This document shows positions 47,184-55,139 of a stretch of 64,000 nucleotides of DNA, one piece after another. Numbering within the stretch: the stretch's first letter is position 1; the number at the start of each line of letters is the position of its first letter. Made by a program: the position numbers and the translations under genes. The DNA is from Gammaproteobacteria bacterium (GTDB lineage: Bacteria > Pseudomonadota > Gammaproteobacteria > Steroidobacterales > Foliamicaceae). The notes under the pieces were generated by a model. That model did not search any database. It had not been told where the DNA came from and worked only from the letters and a program-made list of their open reading frames with translations. Location of the stretch: positions 516,325 to 580,324 of the forward strand of contig VXYS01000009.1 in NCBI GenBank assembly GCA_009845905.1, in the 5' to 3' direction.

Positions 47184-47293
47184 GCTTTCCGTCGTGTATG
47201 GCCCTTCCGGGAGTGTTGGAGCCAGGGATGGCGGAACCAAGCTCCATGGATGGATTCATGCGTCTCCCGGAAGGGCCATACACGACGGAAAGC
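47184..47293 (+). repeat. Long-hairpin element, copy 1 (perfect 30-bp arms)
   Basis: Arms 47184-47213 and 47264-47293 are exact inverted repeats of 30 bases around a 50-base core. The core contains two 12-base mini-hairpins of the form NCCA-NGGA-TGGN: GCCAGGGATGGC (47221-47232) and TCCATGGATGGA (47243-47254). The core matches copy 2 at 42 of 50 bases. The element ends six bases before the AGGAGG ribosome-binding site (47299-47304) of the amidase gene, so it forms a big structure in that leader. It has no T-tail and no protein-coding potential. Confidence 0.9.
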
Positions 47294-47298
47294 GACAT

Positions 47299-47304
47299 AG
47301 GAGG
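47299..47304 (+). promoter_or_regulatory. Strong ribosome-binding site of the amidase gene
   Basis: A perfect AGGAGG eight bases before the ATG at 47313. It starts only six bases after the right arm of the long hairpin, so the folded element could affect ribosome access or protect the 5' end of the message. Confidence 0.8.
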
Positions 47305-47312
47305 AACGAAAG

Positions 47313-48464
47313 ATGAGCAAGATCGAGAAATACACGGGCATGGTGATACAGCCGCACGTAACGGTGGCCGAAGACCGCGGCGACATCGAGCGCAACCTCG
47401 ACCGGGTGCTGAACATGATCGACTTCGGCGTGGGTTACTTCTGGGAGCTGCCGGTGAAGCTGGTCGTGCTGCCCGAATACTTCCTGCAGGGCGTGACCAC
47501 GCCGGGCAAGGGCGAGCACGGCATCGAGGGCTTCATGAAAAAGGCGATCACCTTCGACGGCCCGGAGATGCGCGCGCTCGGCGACAAGGCGCGCGAGTAC
47601 GGGCTTTACATCTCCGGCGGGGGAGTGGTGGAGCAGGTTCCCGAGTTTCCGGACCGCTGGTTCAACGCCGCCTTCGTGATCGGGCCTTCCGGCGAGGTGG
47701 TCCTGCGCTACCACAAGTGGCATATCCCGGCCAACATCGGCCTGGGGACCAGCCCCCACGACCTGCTGGACCAATACCGCGAGGTGTTCGGCGCCGACAT
47801 CAAGGACCTGTTCCCGGTGATCGATACGGAAATCGGCAAGCTGGGCACGATGACCTGCCACGACGGCTGCACGCCGGAGGTCTCGCGCGCCCTGGGCTAC
47901 AACGGCTGCGAGGTGCTCTGCCATCCCACCGCGCTGCAGGAGATCGAGGGCGTGAGCGAGCCCTGGGACTTCTGGACGTTTACTCGCCGCACCCGCGCCC
48001 ACGACAACATGTGCTACCTGCTGGGTTCGAACTGGGGCACGGTCGATTACGACTACTACCCCAGGGCCTTCTGCCCCGGCGGTTCCTTCATCATCGACTA
48101 CACCGGCATGATGCTGCGCCACGCCAACTATCCGTCCGAGCAGGTGATCGGCGCCACCATCGACATCGAGGCGCTGCGTGAGCATCGTTCGCGATGCGGC
48201 CATAACTGCTGGGTGGACGTGCGCACCGAGGGCTTCAAACAGATCTACGAGAACCCGATCTACCCGCCCAACCAGTTCCCGCCCGGCAAGCCGCCGCGCA
48301 CGCTGGCGGACAAGATGGGGCCGCTGGACACCGTGTTCCGGGACATCTACGGGCGAGGCCAGTTCATGCCGCCCGCCGGCATGACGGTCGAGGACATGCC
48401 GAAGCTGCACCGCAAGCGCGTGAGCGCCGCCCAGGACCGCGGAACGCTGAAGAAGAGCGACTAG
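47313..48464 (+). CDS. Nitrilase-superfamily amidase
   Basis: A 383-residue carbon-nitrogen hydrolase, related to aliphatic amidases and formamidases. The catalytic triad is visible: Glu55 in VVLPEYFLQG, Lys135 in LRYHKWHIP and Cys182 in MTCHDGCTPEV. A second Cys at 186 is close by. Length exceeds AmiE (about 346), mainly through the C-terminal tail after residue 300 (YPPNQFPPGKPP and beyond). Its natural substrate is unknown; a short-chain amide or a ureido compound are possible. It has a perfect AGGAGG site and a long structured leader. Confidence 0.87.
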   Translation: MSKIEKYTGMVIQPHVTVAEDRGDIERNLDRVLNMIDFGVGYFWELPVKLVVLPEYFLQGVTTPGKGEHGIEGFMKKAITFDGPEMRALGDKAREYGLYISGGGVVEQVPEFPDRWFNAAFVIGPSGEVVLRYHKWHIPANIGLGTSPHDLLDQYREVFGADIKDLFPVIDTEIGKLGTMTCHDGCTPEVSRALGYNGCEVLCHPTALQEIEGVSEPWDFWTFTRRTRAHDNMCYLLGSNWGTVDYDYYPRAFCPGGSFIIDYTGMMLRHANYPSEQVIGATIDIEALREHRSRCGHNCWVDVRTEGFKQIYENPIYPPNQFPPGKPPRTLADKMGPLDTVFRDIYGRGQFMPPAGMTVEDMPKLHRKRVSAAQDRGTLKKSD

Positions 48465-48478
48465 GCGAGGGCAGTGGA

Positions 48479-48826
48479 ATGCGCGTGAAAAGCGACCTGG
48501 CCGATCTCGATATCAAACTCGGGCGCATCAGCCGCCAGGGCGATAAACTGGTGGTGGACAGCGCGCCGGAGAGCAGCCTGGACGCGCGCATCCGGGTTGA
48601 CGCCTCGGAGGCGCGAAGCATGCTGGGCAAGGTGCTGAAGTCGGGGGCTGTCTGGGGTTTCCTGCTTCGCCTGCCGTTTTCGCGCCCGGCGCGCGCCACG
48701 GGAACGCCCCGGGGGCGAGGGCGTGCCGCCCTCAACGAAGTCGGAGACCTCTCCGCTGCCCGTTCCCCGGACAATCCCGCCTGGCGCGAGCGACGCGAGA
48801 GCACCGGCCTCAACAAACCTTGGTAG
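48479..48826 (+). CDS. Hypothetical protein, C-terminal part overlies a repeat hairpin
   Basis: A 115-residue open frame of unknown family. The first 70 residues look like a folded protein (MRVKSDLADLDIKLGRISRQ, then VDSAPESSLDARIRVDASEARSMLG). They end in a hydrophobic stretch GAVWGFLLRLPF. After that the sequence becomes low-complexity (RPARATGTPRGRGRAALN) and covers the GAGGGC hairpin at 48717-48733, so the C-terminal 40 residues may derive from repeat insertion. It lies 14 bases behind the amidase gene and 29 before the kinase gene. Function unknown. Confidence 0.6.
   Translation: MRVKSDLADLDIKLGRISRQGDKLVVDSAPESSLDARIRVDASEARSMLGKVLKSGAVWGFLLRLPFSRPARATGTPRGRGRAALNEVGDLSAARSPDNPAWRERRESTGLNKPW
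48717..48733. repeat. GAGGGC-N5-GCCCTC hairpin
   Basis: A 6-bp stem GAGGGC/GCCCTC with loop GTGCC, the same stem as at 53434-53450 (loop GGGAC) and, truncated, at 60516-60530. It falls inside the C-terminal part of the hypothetical gene at 48479. Probably one member of a small interspersed GC-rich palindrome family. Confidence 0.5.
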
Positions 48827-48855
48827 GCTATAGGGCCTGATTGGCGGGAACGGTT

Positions 48856-49860
48856 ATGGCGAAAATCACGGGATTCGGGGAAATCATGCTGCGGCTGGCC
48901 ACGCCGCGCGGCCAGGTGCTGGACGGTACCCAATCGCTGGAGGTGGATTTCGGCGGCGCCGAGGCGAACACGATCATCGCGCTCGCGCGCCTGGGGCATG
49001 ACGCGCAGTTCGTGACCGGCCTGCCGGACAACGACTGGGGCCGCCGCGCCGCCGCCATGCTGGCGTCCGCCGGCGTGCGGCGCAGTACGAGGTATATCGA
49101 CGGCGCGCGCATGGGAACTTACTTCCTGGAAAGTGGCGCCGGGCTGCGTGGCGGAAGGGTGATTTACGACCGCAAAAACTCGGCTTTCGCCGTTTGCGAC
49201 TGGTCGGATCTCGACTGGTCACGGCTGCTGGCCGATGCGGACTGGCTGCATCTGAGCGGCATCACGCTGGCGCTCTCGGAATCCGCCGCCGACGCCTGCG
49301 AGAATGCCGCGAAGGCGGCGCGGGAAGCGGGTTGCCGGGTGTCCTTCGACTGCAATTACCGCGCCGCGCTGTGGGCCGATACCCGTGCCTTCGGAGCGGC
49401 CTGCCGCAGGATCGTTGCGCTGGCCGACCTGGTGTTCTGCGGTTGCCGGGAGATTCGCTGGATCCTCGACCAGCCGAGGCCGGACGAGATTTCTCCGGAC
49501 CCGGCGCACGGCTTCGGCCTGCTCGGGGACGTGGCCCCGCACATGACGGTCCTGGCGGGAACGCTGCACGACAAGGACGAAAGTGGCGCCCCCAGGCTCG
49601 GCGGCTTCGCGACCAACGGCGAAGAGTCCGCCAAGCTGGACCCGCATGGCCTGGGCCAGATCGTGGATCCGGTGGGAGGGGGCGACGCCTACGCGGCGGG
49701 CGTGCTGCACGGCCTGGCGGAAGGCTGGTCGGTGGTCAGGGCCGCCGAGTTCGCCCTCGCCGCGGCCGCGCTCAAGCACACCATCATGGGCGATCAGCTT
49801 CGCGCCACGCCCGCCGAGGTCATGCGCTACGCGGTCAACGGCGGCGCTGTCTCCCGCTGA
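48856..49860 (+). CDS. kdgK: PfkB-family sugar kinase, 2-keto-3-deoxygluconate kinase-like
   Basis: A 334-residue ribokinase-fold kinase. N-terminal GFGEIMLRLATP and FGGAEANTIIALARLGHDAQFVTGLPDND are typical of KDG kinases, and the C-terminal VDPVGGGDAYAAGVLHGL is the PfkB signature with the catalytic Asp. KDG kinase phosphorylates 2-keto-3-deoxygluconate, the product of mannonate dehydratase encoded at 50703-51914 on the other strand, so a shared pathway is likely. ATG 48856 preferred over an in-frame TTG 15 bases upstream. Confidence 0.88.
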   Translation: MAKITGFGEIMLRLATPRGQVLDGTQSLEVDFGGAEANTIIALARLGHDAQFVTGLPDNDWGRRAAAMLASAGVRRSTRYIDGARMGTYFLESGAGLRGGRVIYDRKNSAFAVCDWSDLDWSRLLADADWLHLSGITLALSESAADACENAAKAAREAGCRVSFDCNYRAALWADTRAFGAACRRIVALADLVFCGCREIRWILDQPRPDEISPDPAHGFGLLGDVAPHMTVLAGTLHDKDESGAPRLGGFATNGEESAKLDPHGLGQIVDPVGGGDAYAAGVLHGLAEGWSVVRAAEFALAAAALKHTIMGDQLRATPAEVMRYAVNGGAVSR

Positions 49861-49881
49861 AGCGCGTTTTCGAAGCGGCGA

Positions 49882-50625
49882 TTACCGCAGCGTAACCAGC
49901 ACCTCGTTGCGGCGCAGCGGCGGGATCGTCCAGGGCGGGTTGTATCCCGCTACCCGCCAATCGCTCTGGTGCTCTATGCCCCGGTCGTCAAGCCAGTCAA
50001 CAAGGCGCTTGCGTTCCCGTTCCGCGTTCCTGTCGCTCATGAAACCGCCGAAGCGGACGCTGGCCACACGGCGCGGCGGCACGTCCCGGACCATGACGGC
50101 CGGATTGGATGGGACCGGCGAGTTTTCCGCCGTATAGCCCTCGGGCAATACGAAGGCCATTCTCCAGCTGTCCATCGCAGCGCCGGCAAGCGCCGGGCCC
50201 TGGCTGGCGCCCGAGTACTCCGCGGGGCTCATGACCACGGGTGCGGTCATCTGGATCTTCTCGCCGCGCGGCTCCATTTCCACCGGAGCGGTCATTTGGA
50301 TCTTGCGCCTGCCGCTGTTGGCGCCGGATATGTAACGCACCAGCCGGCCGAACCCGGTTCGAGTGGCGGCATCGAAAGGAGGCGAGACCATCGTTTCCGC
50401 AATCGCGTAGCCGTCGTAATCGCGGACCTGGAAATCTCCGTCCTCGATGACGACGTTGTAAGCCGGCTCTTCCGCGGCCTTTCCGCCGAACGCGGAGCAG
50501 GCTGCTACCGAGGCGGCCGTCACGATGCCGAGCATGCCGGTTCGAAGAGTCTTTTGCGGTTGAGCGGGCGCGGGCTGCGTCCTGCCGTTGGTGGAGGTGC
50601 TTGGATTGAATGTCGAGGTTGTCAT
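49882..50625 (-). CDS. SOUL heme-binding family lipoprotein
   Basis: A 247-residue protein of the SOUL/HBP family, which binds heme or porphyrin. The family domain starts PAYNVVIEDGDFQVRDYDGYAIAET. It contains the duplicated RKIQMTAPVEM/EKIQMTAPVVM motif and PLRRNEVLVTLR at the C-terminus. The N terminus has a hydrophobic stretch with a lipobox-like VAAC, preceded by about 30 polar residues; translation might instead begin at a later Met (LRTGMLGIV). ATG 50625 is preceded by GAGGAC. A GTG at 50655 is the longer option. Physiological role not known. Confidence 0.83.
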   Translation of the reverse strand: MTTSTFNPSTSTNGRTQPAPAQPQKTLRTGMLGIVTAASVAACSAFGGKAAEEPAYNVVIEDGDFQVRDYDGYAIAETMVSPPFDAATRTGFGRLVRYISGANSGRRKIQMTAPVEMEPRGEKIQMTAPVVMSPAEYSGASQGPALAGAAMDSWRMAFVLPEGYTAENSPVPSNPAVMVRDVPPRRVASVRFGGFMSDRNAERERKRLVDWLDDRGIEHQSDWRVAGYNPPWTIPPLRRNEVLVTLR

Positions 50626-50702
50626 GGCAGTGTCCTCGACCTCCCCGCCAATCACCCTGAGTATACGCCTGTTTTTACTCGTCCGGATTCAGTGGTCCGC
50701 TG

Positions 50703-51914
50703 TTACCAGTTCCAGAGGGTGCCGTCCTCCAGGCGGTTGACGGGGAGTGAGGCGGGTCGGTAGGGATATTTCGCCGCGAATGACTCGTCGATGTCCACGC
50801 CGTGGCCGGGCGCTTCGCCCGGATGCAGGTAGCCGTCTTCGAAGCGCCAGGCGCGGGGGAAAACGGCGTCGGTTTCCTCGGTGTGGCGCATGTATTCCTG
50901 GATGCCGAAGTTCGGCACCGACAGGTCGAAGTGGAGCGCGGCGCCCATGCTCACCGGGGAGAGGTCGGTGGCGCCGTGGCAGCCGGTGCGCACCTGGTAG
51001 AGCGCCGCGAGCGCTGCGATCTGGCGCAGGTGGGTGATGCCGCCGGCATGAGGGACGGTGCAGCGGATGTAGTCGATCAGCTGGTTCTCGATCAGGTCCT
51101 TGCAGTCCCAGATGGTGTTGAAGACTTCGCCCACCGCCAGCGGAGTGGTCGTGTGCGAGCGGATCAGCCGGAAGGACTCCTGGTTCTCGGCCGGAGTGGG
51201 GTCCTCCATCCAGAACAAGGCGTAGGGTTCCAGCGCCTTGCCCAGACGGCCGGCCTCGATGGGCGTGAGGCGGTGATGCACGTCGTGCAGCAGGTGCGGC
51301 GTGAAGCCGTATTCCTCGCGCAGGGTGGCGAAAAGCTCGGGCACGGAGTTGAGGTATTTCTCCGACGACCAGACGTTCTCCTCGGGGAGCGCCGACGAGG
51401 CCGGTTCGTAGTACATCCGGTCCTTGCTTACGCCGTAGGTTTCCGCCAGTCCGGGGACGCCGCACTGGGCGCGCACGGCCTTGTAGCCGAGTTCCAGGTA
51501 GCGGCCCACCTCTTCCACCGTGGCGGCCACGTCCTCGCCGTTGGCGTGGCCGTAGCAGAGCACGCGGTCGCGGCTTCGACCGCCCAGCAACTGGTAGAGC
51601 GGCATCCCGGCATCCTTGGCCTTGATGTCCCACAGCGCGGTGTCCACCGCGCCGATCGCGGTCATCGTGACCGGACCGCGGCGCCAGTATGCGCCCCGGT
51701 ACAGGTATTGCCAGGTGTCCTCGATGCGGTCGGCCTCGCGCCCGATCAGCGCGGGGATCACGTGATCGTTCAGATAGCTGACGACCGCCATTTCCCGCCC
51801 GTTGAGCGTGGCGTCGCCGAGGCCGTGGACGCCATCGCTCGTAACGATTTTGAGCGTCACGAAATTGCGTCCCGGACAGGTCACGATCACGCGCGCTTCG
51901 GCAATCCGCGGCAT
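50703..51914 (-). CDS. manD: D-mannonate dehydratase, enolase superfamily (ManD)
   Basis: A 403-residue enolase-superfamily enzyme that dehydrates D-mannonate to 2-keto-3-deoxygluconate. Diagnostic stretches are [47 protein letters not shown] and [12 protein letters not shown]. The metal ligands lie in [19 protein letters not shown] and AVGEVFN, and a further typical site is [13 protein letters not shown]. Start at ATG 51914; its first base is shared with the aldehyde dehydrogenase stop (TGATG), so the two are coupled. The matching kinase is at 48856-49860. Confidence 0.93.
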   Translation of the reverse strand: MPRIAEARVIVTCPGRNFVTLKIVTSDGVHGLGDATLNGREMAVVSYLNDHVIPALIGREADRIEDTWQYLYRGAYWRRGPVTMTAIGAVDTALWDIKAKDAGMPLYQLLGGRSRDRVLCYGHANGEDVAATVEEVGRYLELGYKAVRAQCGVPGLAETYGVSKDRMYYEPASSALPEENVWSSEKYLNSVPELFATLREEYGFTPHLLHDVHHRLTPIEAGRLGKALEPYALFWMEDPTPAENQESFRLIRSHTTTPLAVGEVFNTIWDCKDLIENQLIDYIRCTVPHAGGITHLRQIAALAALYQVRTGCHGATDLSPVSMGAALHFDLSVPNFGIQEYMRHTEETDAVFPRAWRFEDGYLHPGEAPGHGVDIDESFAAKYPYRPASLPVNRLEDGTLWNW

Positions 51915-53404
51915 CAGTCCATCCTCGCCATGATCGACTTGGTTTCCATGTAGATCTTCAGGCCTTCAAGGCCGTGCTCGCGGCCCCAGCCGGACTGTTT
52001 GTAGCCGCCGATGGGCATCGAAAGTTCCGGGATGCCGTGCGAGTTGATCCAGACGATGCCGGACTCCAGGTTCTCGGCGGTCTCGTGTCCCCGCGCCAGG
52101 TCGCCGGTCCAGACGCTCGCCGCCAGGCCGTATCGGCTTTGATTGGCCAGATGGACGGCCTCCGCCGCCGTTTCGAAAGGCGTTACGGTCACTACGGGTC
52201 CGAAGATTTCCTCGCGCGTGATGCGCATCTCTTTACCGGCATCGGCGAAAACCGTCGGTGGATAGAAATAGCCCTGGCCCGCGAGCGGTTCTCCGCCGGC
52301 GACCAGCCGCGCGCCCTCGCTGACGCCGGATCGGACCAGTTCGTGAACGGAATCACGGTGCGAAGCGCTGATCAGCGGCCCCATCTCCGAGTCGGGATCC
52401 AGGCCGGGCCCCAGCCTGAGCCCGCGCGCGGTTTCCCCCAGGCCGTCGAGAACTTCCCGGTAAACGACGCTTTCGGCATATACGCGGGAGCCGGCCACGC
52501 ATACCTGCCCGGCGTTGGCGAAAATGGCGTCGGCGGCTCCGGCAATTGCTCGAGGCAAGTCGGCATCGCCGAAGATCAGCACCGGCGACTTGCCTCCGAG
52601 TTCCAGCGAAAGACGCTTCAGGTTGCCGCGCGCATCCGCCAGCAATTGCTTGCCCACCTCGGTGGAGCCCGTAAACGCCACCTTGTTCACTTGCGGATGA
52701 CGGGCCAGGTGTTGCCCCAATCTGCCGCCGGGACCGGGCAGAATGCTCACCACGCCTTCGGGCACGCCGGCTTCCAACAGCAAACGCCCCAGGTACAGCG
52801 CCGTCAAAGGAGTGATTTCCGCCGGCTTGAGAATGCAACTGCAGCCCGCCGCCAGCGCCGGCGCCAGTTTCCAGGCGGCCATGACCAGCGGCCCGTTCCA
52901 CGGCACGATCTGCACCGCGACTCCCACGGGTTCGTTGCGGATCAGTCCGTGGAAGCGCTGACCCGGAACCGAGGGATCGAAGGTGGCGCCGGGCAGCTTG
53001 GTGCACCAGCCGGCGTAGTAGCGGAAGGTCTCGGCGGCATGGGCGACTTCGCCGTGCAGGGCGGCGGCGTAGAGCTTTCCGCCGTTCAGCGTTTCCAGTT
53101 CCGCCAGCGTCTGTGCGTCGCGTTCGATCAGTTCCGCCACGCGCAGAAGCACCCGCTGCTTGTGAGCCGGCGTCTGTCCGCTCCAGCGCCGGTCCACGAA
53201 GGCCGCGCGGGCCGCAGCTACCGCATCGTCCGCCTGCTCCAGTGACGCGGGCGGAACGCTTGCGATCGTTTTGCCTTCCGCGGGATCGATGATCGGCGTC
53301 GATTCGCCGCCCTCTCCGGCGATCCAGTTCCCGCCAACGAGCGCACGATGCTCTCCGGCCAGCAAGTCCAGCGCCGCCTGCGAAACCTTTTGGGGGGTGT
53401 TCAT
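51914..53404 (-). CDS. NAD(P)-dependent aldehyde dehydrogenase
   Basis: A 496-residue aldehyde dehydrogenase. Motifs are [21 protein letters not shown], the cofactor segment [11 protein letters not shown], the general-base region SLELGGKSP and the catalytic Cys in [16 protein letters not shown]-terminal [15 protein letters not shown] follows. It belongs to the betaine/lactaldehyde/gamma-aminobutyraldehyde-like group; the substrate is unresolved. Being coupled to manD it may act on a sugar-derived aldehyde. It starts at ATG 53404, about 100 bases behind ilvC, after a stretch with two GC-rich hairpins. Confidence 0.9.
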   Translation of the reverse strand: MNTPQKVSQAALDLLAGEHRALVGGNWIAGEGGESTPIIDPAEGKTIASVPPASLEQADDAVAAARAAFVDRRWSGQTPAHKQRVLLRVAELIERDAQTLAELETLNGGKLYAAALHGEVAHAAETFRYYAGWCTKLPGATFDPSVPGQRFHGLIRNEPVGVAVQIVPWNGPLVMAAWKLAPALAAGCSCILKPAEITPLTALYLGRLLLEAGVPEGVVSILPGPGGRLGQHLARHPQVNKVAFTGSTEVGKQLLADARGNLKRLSLELGGKSPVLIFGDADLPRAIAGAADAIFANAGQVCVAGSRVYAESVVYREVLDGLGETARGLRLGPGLDPDSEMGPLISASHRDSVHELVRSGVSEGARLVAGGEPLAGQGYFYPPTVFADAGKEMRITREEIFGPVVTVTPFETAAEAVHLANQSRYGLAASVWTGDLARGHETAENLESGIVWINSHGIPELSMPIGGYKQSGWGREHGLEGLKIYMETKSIMARMD

Positions 53405-53432
53405 TGCGGGGCGGTCACTGTCGTCTTGCTTT

Positions 53433-53451
53433 CGAGGGCGGGACGCCCTCG
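53433..53451. repeat. GC-rich hairpin repeat, first copy
   Basis: CGAGGGC/GCCCTCG stem with loop GGGAC, followed by CTCCCGGGG. With the second hairpin at 53478-53496 it fills the ilvC-to-aldehyde-dehydrogenase gap. The 16-base tract GCCCTCGCTCCCGGGG (53445-53460) recurs with one change at 53489-53504. The 15 bases GAGGGCGGGACGCCC also occur at 60516-60530. Confidence 0.6.
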
Positions 53452-53477
53452 CTCCCGGGGTTGAGGGCGAGGACGCC

Positions 53478-53496
53478 GCGAGGGTCATGCCCTCGC
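53478..53496. repeat. GC-rich hairpin repeat, second copy
   Basis: GCGAGGG/CCCTCGC stem (7 bp) with loop TCATG, followed by TCCCAGGG. It ends eight bases before the last base of the ilvC gene, on its 3' side. No T-run, so it is not a standard terminator; it may slow exonucleases or separate expression of ilv and catabolic genes. Confidence 0.55.
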
Positions 53497-53504
53497 TCCC
53501 AGGG

Positions 53505-54491
53505 TCAGTCCTTGGGCAGCCAGTTCATCATCTTGCGGAGGTCGGCGCCGACGGCTTCGATCGGATGGGCGGCCGTCTTGGCGCGCAGTTCGTGCAGGCG
53601 CGGTTCGCCGTTCTCGAACTCCTCGATCCATTCGCGGGCGAAGGCGCCGGACTGGATGTCGGCCAGGATCTGTTTCATGGCCTTGCGCGACGCGTCGCCC
53701 ACCACCCTGGGTCCGCGCGAGTAGTTTCCGTACTCGGCGGTGTCGCTGACCGAGTAGTTCATGCGCTTGAGGCCACCCTCGTAGTAAAGGTCCACGATCA
53801 GTTTCAGTTCGTGCAGCACTTCGAAGTAGGCGAGTTCCGGCGGGTAGCCGGCTTCAACCAGCGTTTCGAACCCGGCCTTGATCAGTTCCTCCGAGCCGCC
53901 GCACAACACCGCCTGTTCGCCGAACAGGTCGGTTTCGGTCTCGTCCTTGAAGTTGGTCTCGATGACGCCCGCGCGGATCCCGCCGATGCCGTCGGCGTAG
54001 CTGAGCGCCAGGTCGAGCGCGCCGCCGGTGGCGTCCTGGTGGACGGCGGCCAGGCAGGGCACGCCGGCGCCCTGCAGGTACATCCGCCGCACCAGGTGAC
54101 CGGGGCTCTTCGGCGCCACCATGAATACGTCCACGTCCGCCGGTGGTGTGACCTGGCCGTACAGCACACTAAAGCCGTGCCCGACGGCCAGGGCCTGTCC
54201 GGCCTCGATGTTCGGCGCCACCGCCGATTCATAGACGCGCCGGTGGTGCTGATCCGGGACCAGGATCATGATCACGTCGCCCCAGGCGGCAGCCGTGCCC
54301 ATGTCGAGTACGCGCAAGCCCTGCGACTCCGCCTCGTCGCGCGACGAGGAACCTTCGCGCAGCCCCACCACGACCTGCACGCCGCTTTCCTTGAGGTTCA
54401 GGGCATGCGCATGCCCCTGGCTTCCGTAACCCAGCACCGCCACCTTGCGGCCGCGAATGATGGACGTATCGGCTTCGTAATGAATCTTCAT
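53505..54491 (-). CDS. ilvC: Ketol-acid reductoisomerase
   Basis: IlvC isomerises and reduces acetohydroxy acids, the second common step of valine, leucine and isoleucine synthesis. The 328-residue length is the class I form. Motifs are [18 protein letters not shown] (dinucleotide fold) and [13 protein letters not shown], the cofactor-selecting loop with serines typical of [18 protein letters not shown] follows, and metal ligands lie in [12 protein letters not shown] and the SDTAEYG segment. It follows ilvH after 57 bases that contain the palindrome ACGGGGCCCCGT (54519-54530). Confidence 0.97.
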   Translation of the reverse strand: MKIHYEADTSIIRGRKVAVLGYGSQGHAHALNLKESGVQVVVGLREGSSSRDEAESQGLRVLDMGTAAAWGDVIMILVPDQHHRRVYESAVAPNIEAGQALAVGHGFSVLYGQVTPPADVDVFMVAPKSPGHLVRRMYLQGAGVPCLAAVHQDATGGALDLALSYADGIGGIRAGVIETNFKDETETDLFGEQAVLCGGSEELIKAGFETLVEAGYPPELAYFEVLHELKLIVDLYYEGGLKRMNYSVSDTAEYGNYSRGPRVVGDASRKAMKQILADIQSGAFAREWIEEFENGEPRLHELRAKTAAHPIEAVGADLRKMMNWLPKD

Positions 54492-54518
54492 ATCAGGCCC
54501 TTTGCTGAATGTATTGAA

Positions 54519-54530
54519 ACGGGGCCCCGT
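54519..54530. other. Perfect 12-base palindrome before ilvC
   Basis: ACGGGGCCCCGT in the gap between ilvH and ilvC. It could be a protein-binding site or a short RNA stem near the ilvC leader. A role is not shown. Confidence 0.3.
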
Positions 54531-54548
54531 GGCCCTTCTGAAATGGAC

Positions 54549-55139
54549 TTAAATCTCGCTGCCGGCGGGTTGAGGCGCCCTCTGCATGGCCACGCGCCCC
54601 GAGCGCGCGACTTCCTCGATTCCGTGCGTTCTCATCAGGTTGACGAAGGCATCGACTTTCTTGGTGGGCCCTACGATCTCCAGCGCCAGAATGTCCGGCG
54701 TCACGTCCACGACTCTTCCACGAAAGATCTCGTTGATCTGCAGCACCTCCGAGCGTTTTTCGCCGGTGCAGCGGATCTTGATCATGCACAGTTCCCGCTC
54801 GACGAAATCGGTACCGGTGACGTCGTACACCGCGATCGTGTCCACCAGCCGGTTGAGCTGGCGGATGATCTGGGAAATGACCCGGTCGTTGCCGCGCGTC
54901 ACGATGCACATACGCGAAATCGTCGAGTCTTCGGTTACGCCCACCGTCACGCTGTCCAGATTGAACCCGCGCGCGGAGAACATGTTCACCACCCGGATCA
55001 GCGCACCCATCGAGTTCTCCACCAGCACGTTGATGATGTGCTGCTGGGCCTGCGGGGGCGCTCCCGGCTCCACGGGTTCGCCCGCCGCCCGCTTGCGGAT
55101 GAGCTGCTGCGGCGTCAGCGTGATCGCTTCTTCGTTCAT
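54549..55139 (-). CDS. ilvH: Acetolactate synthase small (regulatory) subunit
   Basis: The regulatory subunit of acetohydroxyacid synthase, which confers feedback control by valine. The 196-residue protein starts with a 30-residue extra tail. The ACT domain (NVLVENSMGALIRVVNMFSARGFNLDSVTVG) follows, then TRGNDRVISQIIRQLNRLVDTIAVYDVTG and the C-terminal domain ending VARSGRVAMQR. The ATG at 55139 overlaps the ilvB stop by four bases, so the two subunits are made in step. Confidence 0.95.
   Translation of the reverse strand: MNEEAITLTPQQLIRKRAAGEPVEPGAPPQAQQHIINVLVENSMGALIRVVNMFSARGFNLDSVTVGVTEDSTISRMCIVTRGNDRVISQIIRQLNRLVDTIAVYDVTGTDFVERELCMIKIRCTGEKRSEVLQINEIFRGRVVDVTPDILALEIVGPTKKVDAFVNLMRTHGIEEVARSGRVAMQRAPQPAGSEI

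Noticed and set aside
47184..47293. Long hairpin as a classic transposable element (MITE or insertion sequence remnant)
   Set aside because: No target-site duplication is visible and the arm sequences are not conserved between copies, so the normal terminal-inverted-repeat model fits poorly. Kept as a repeat of unknown mechanism.
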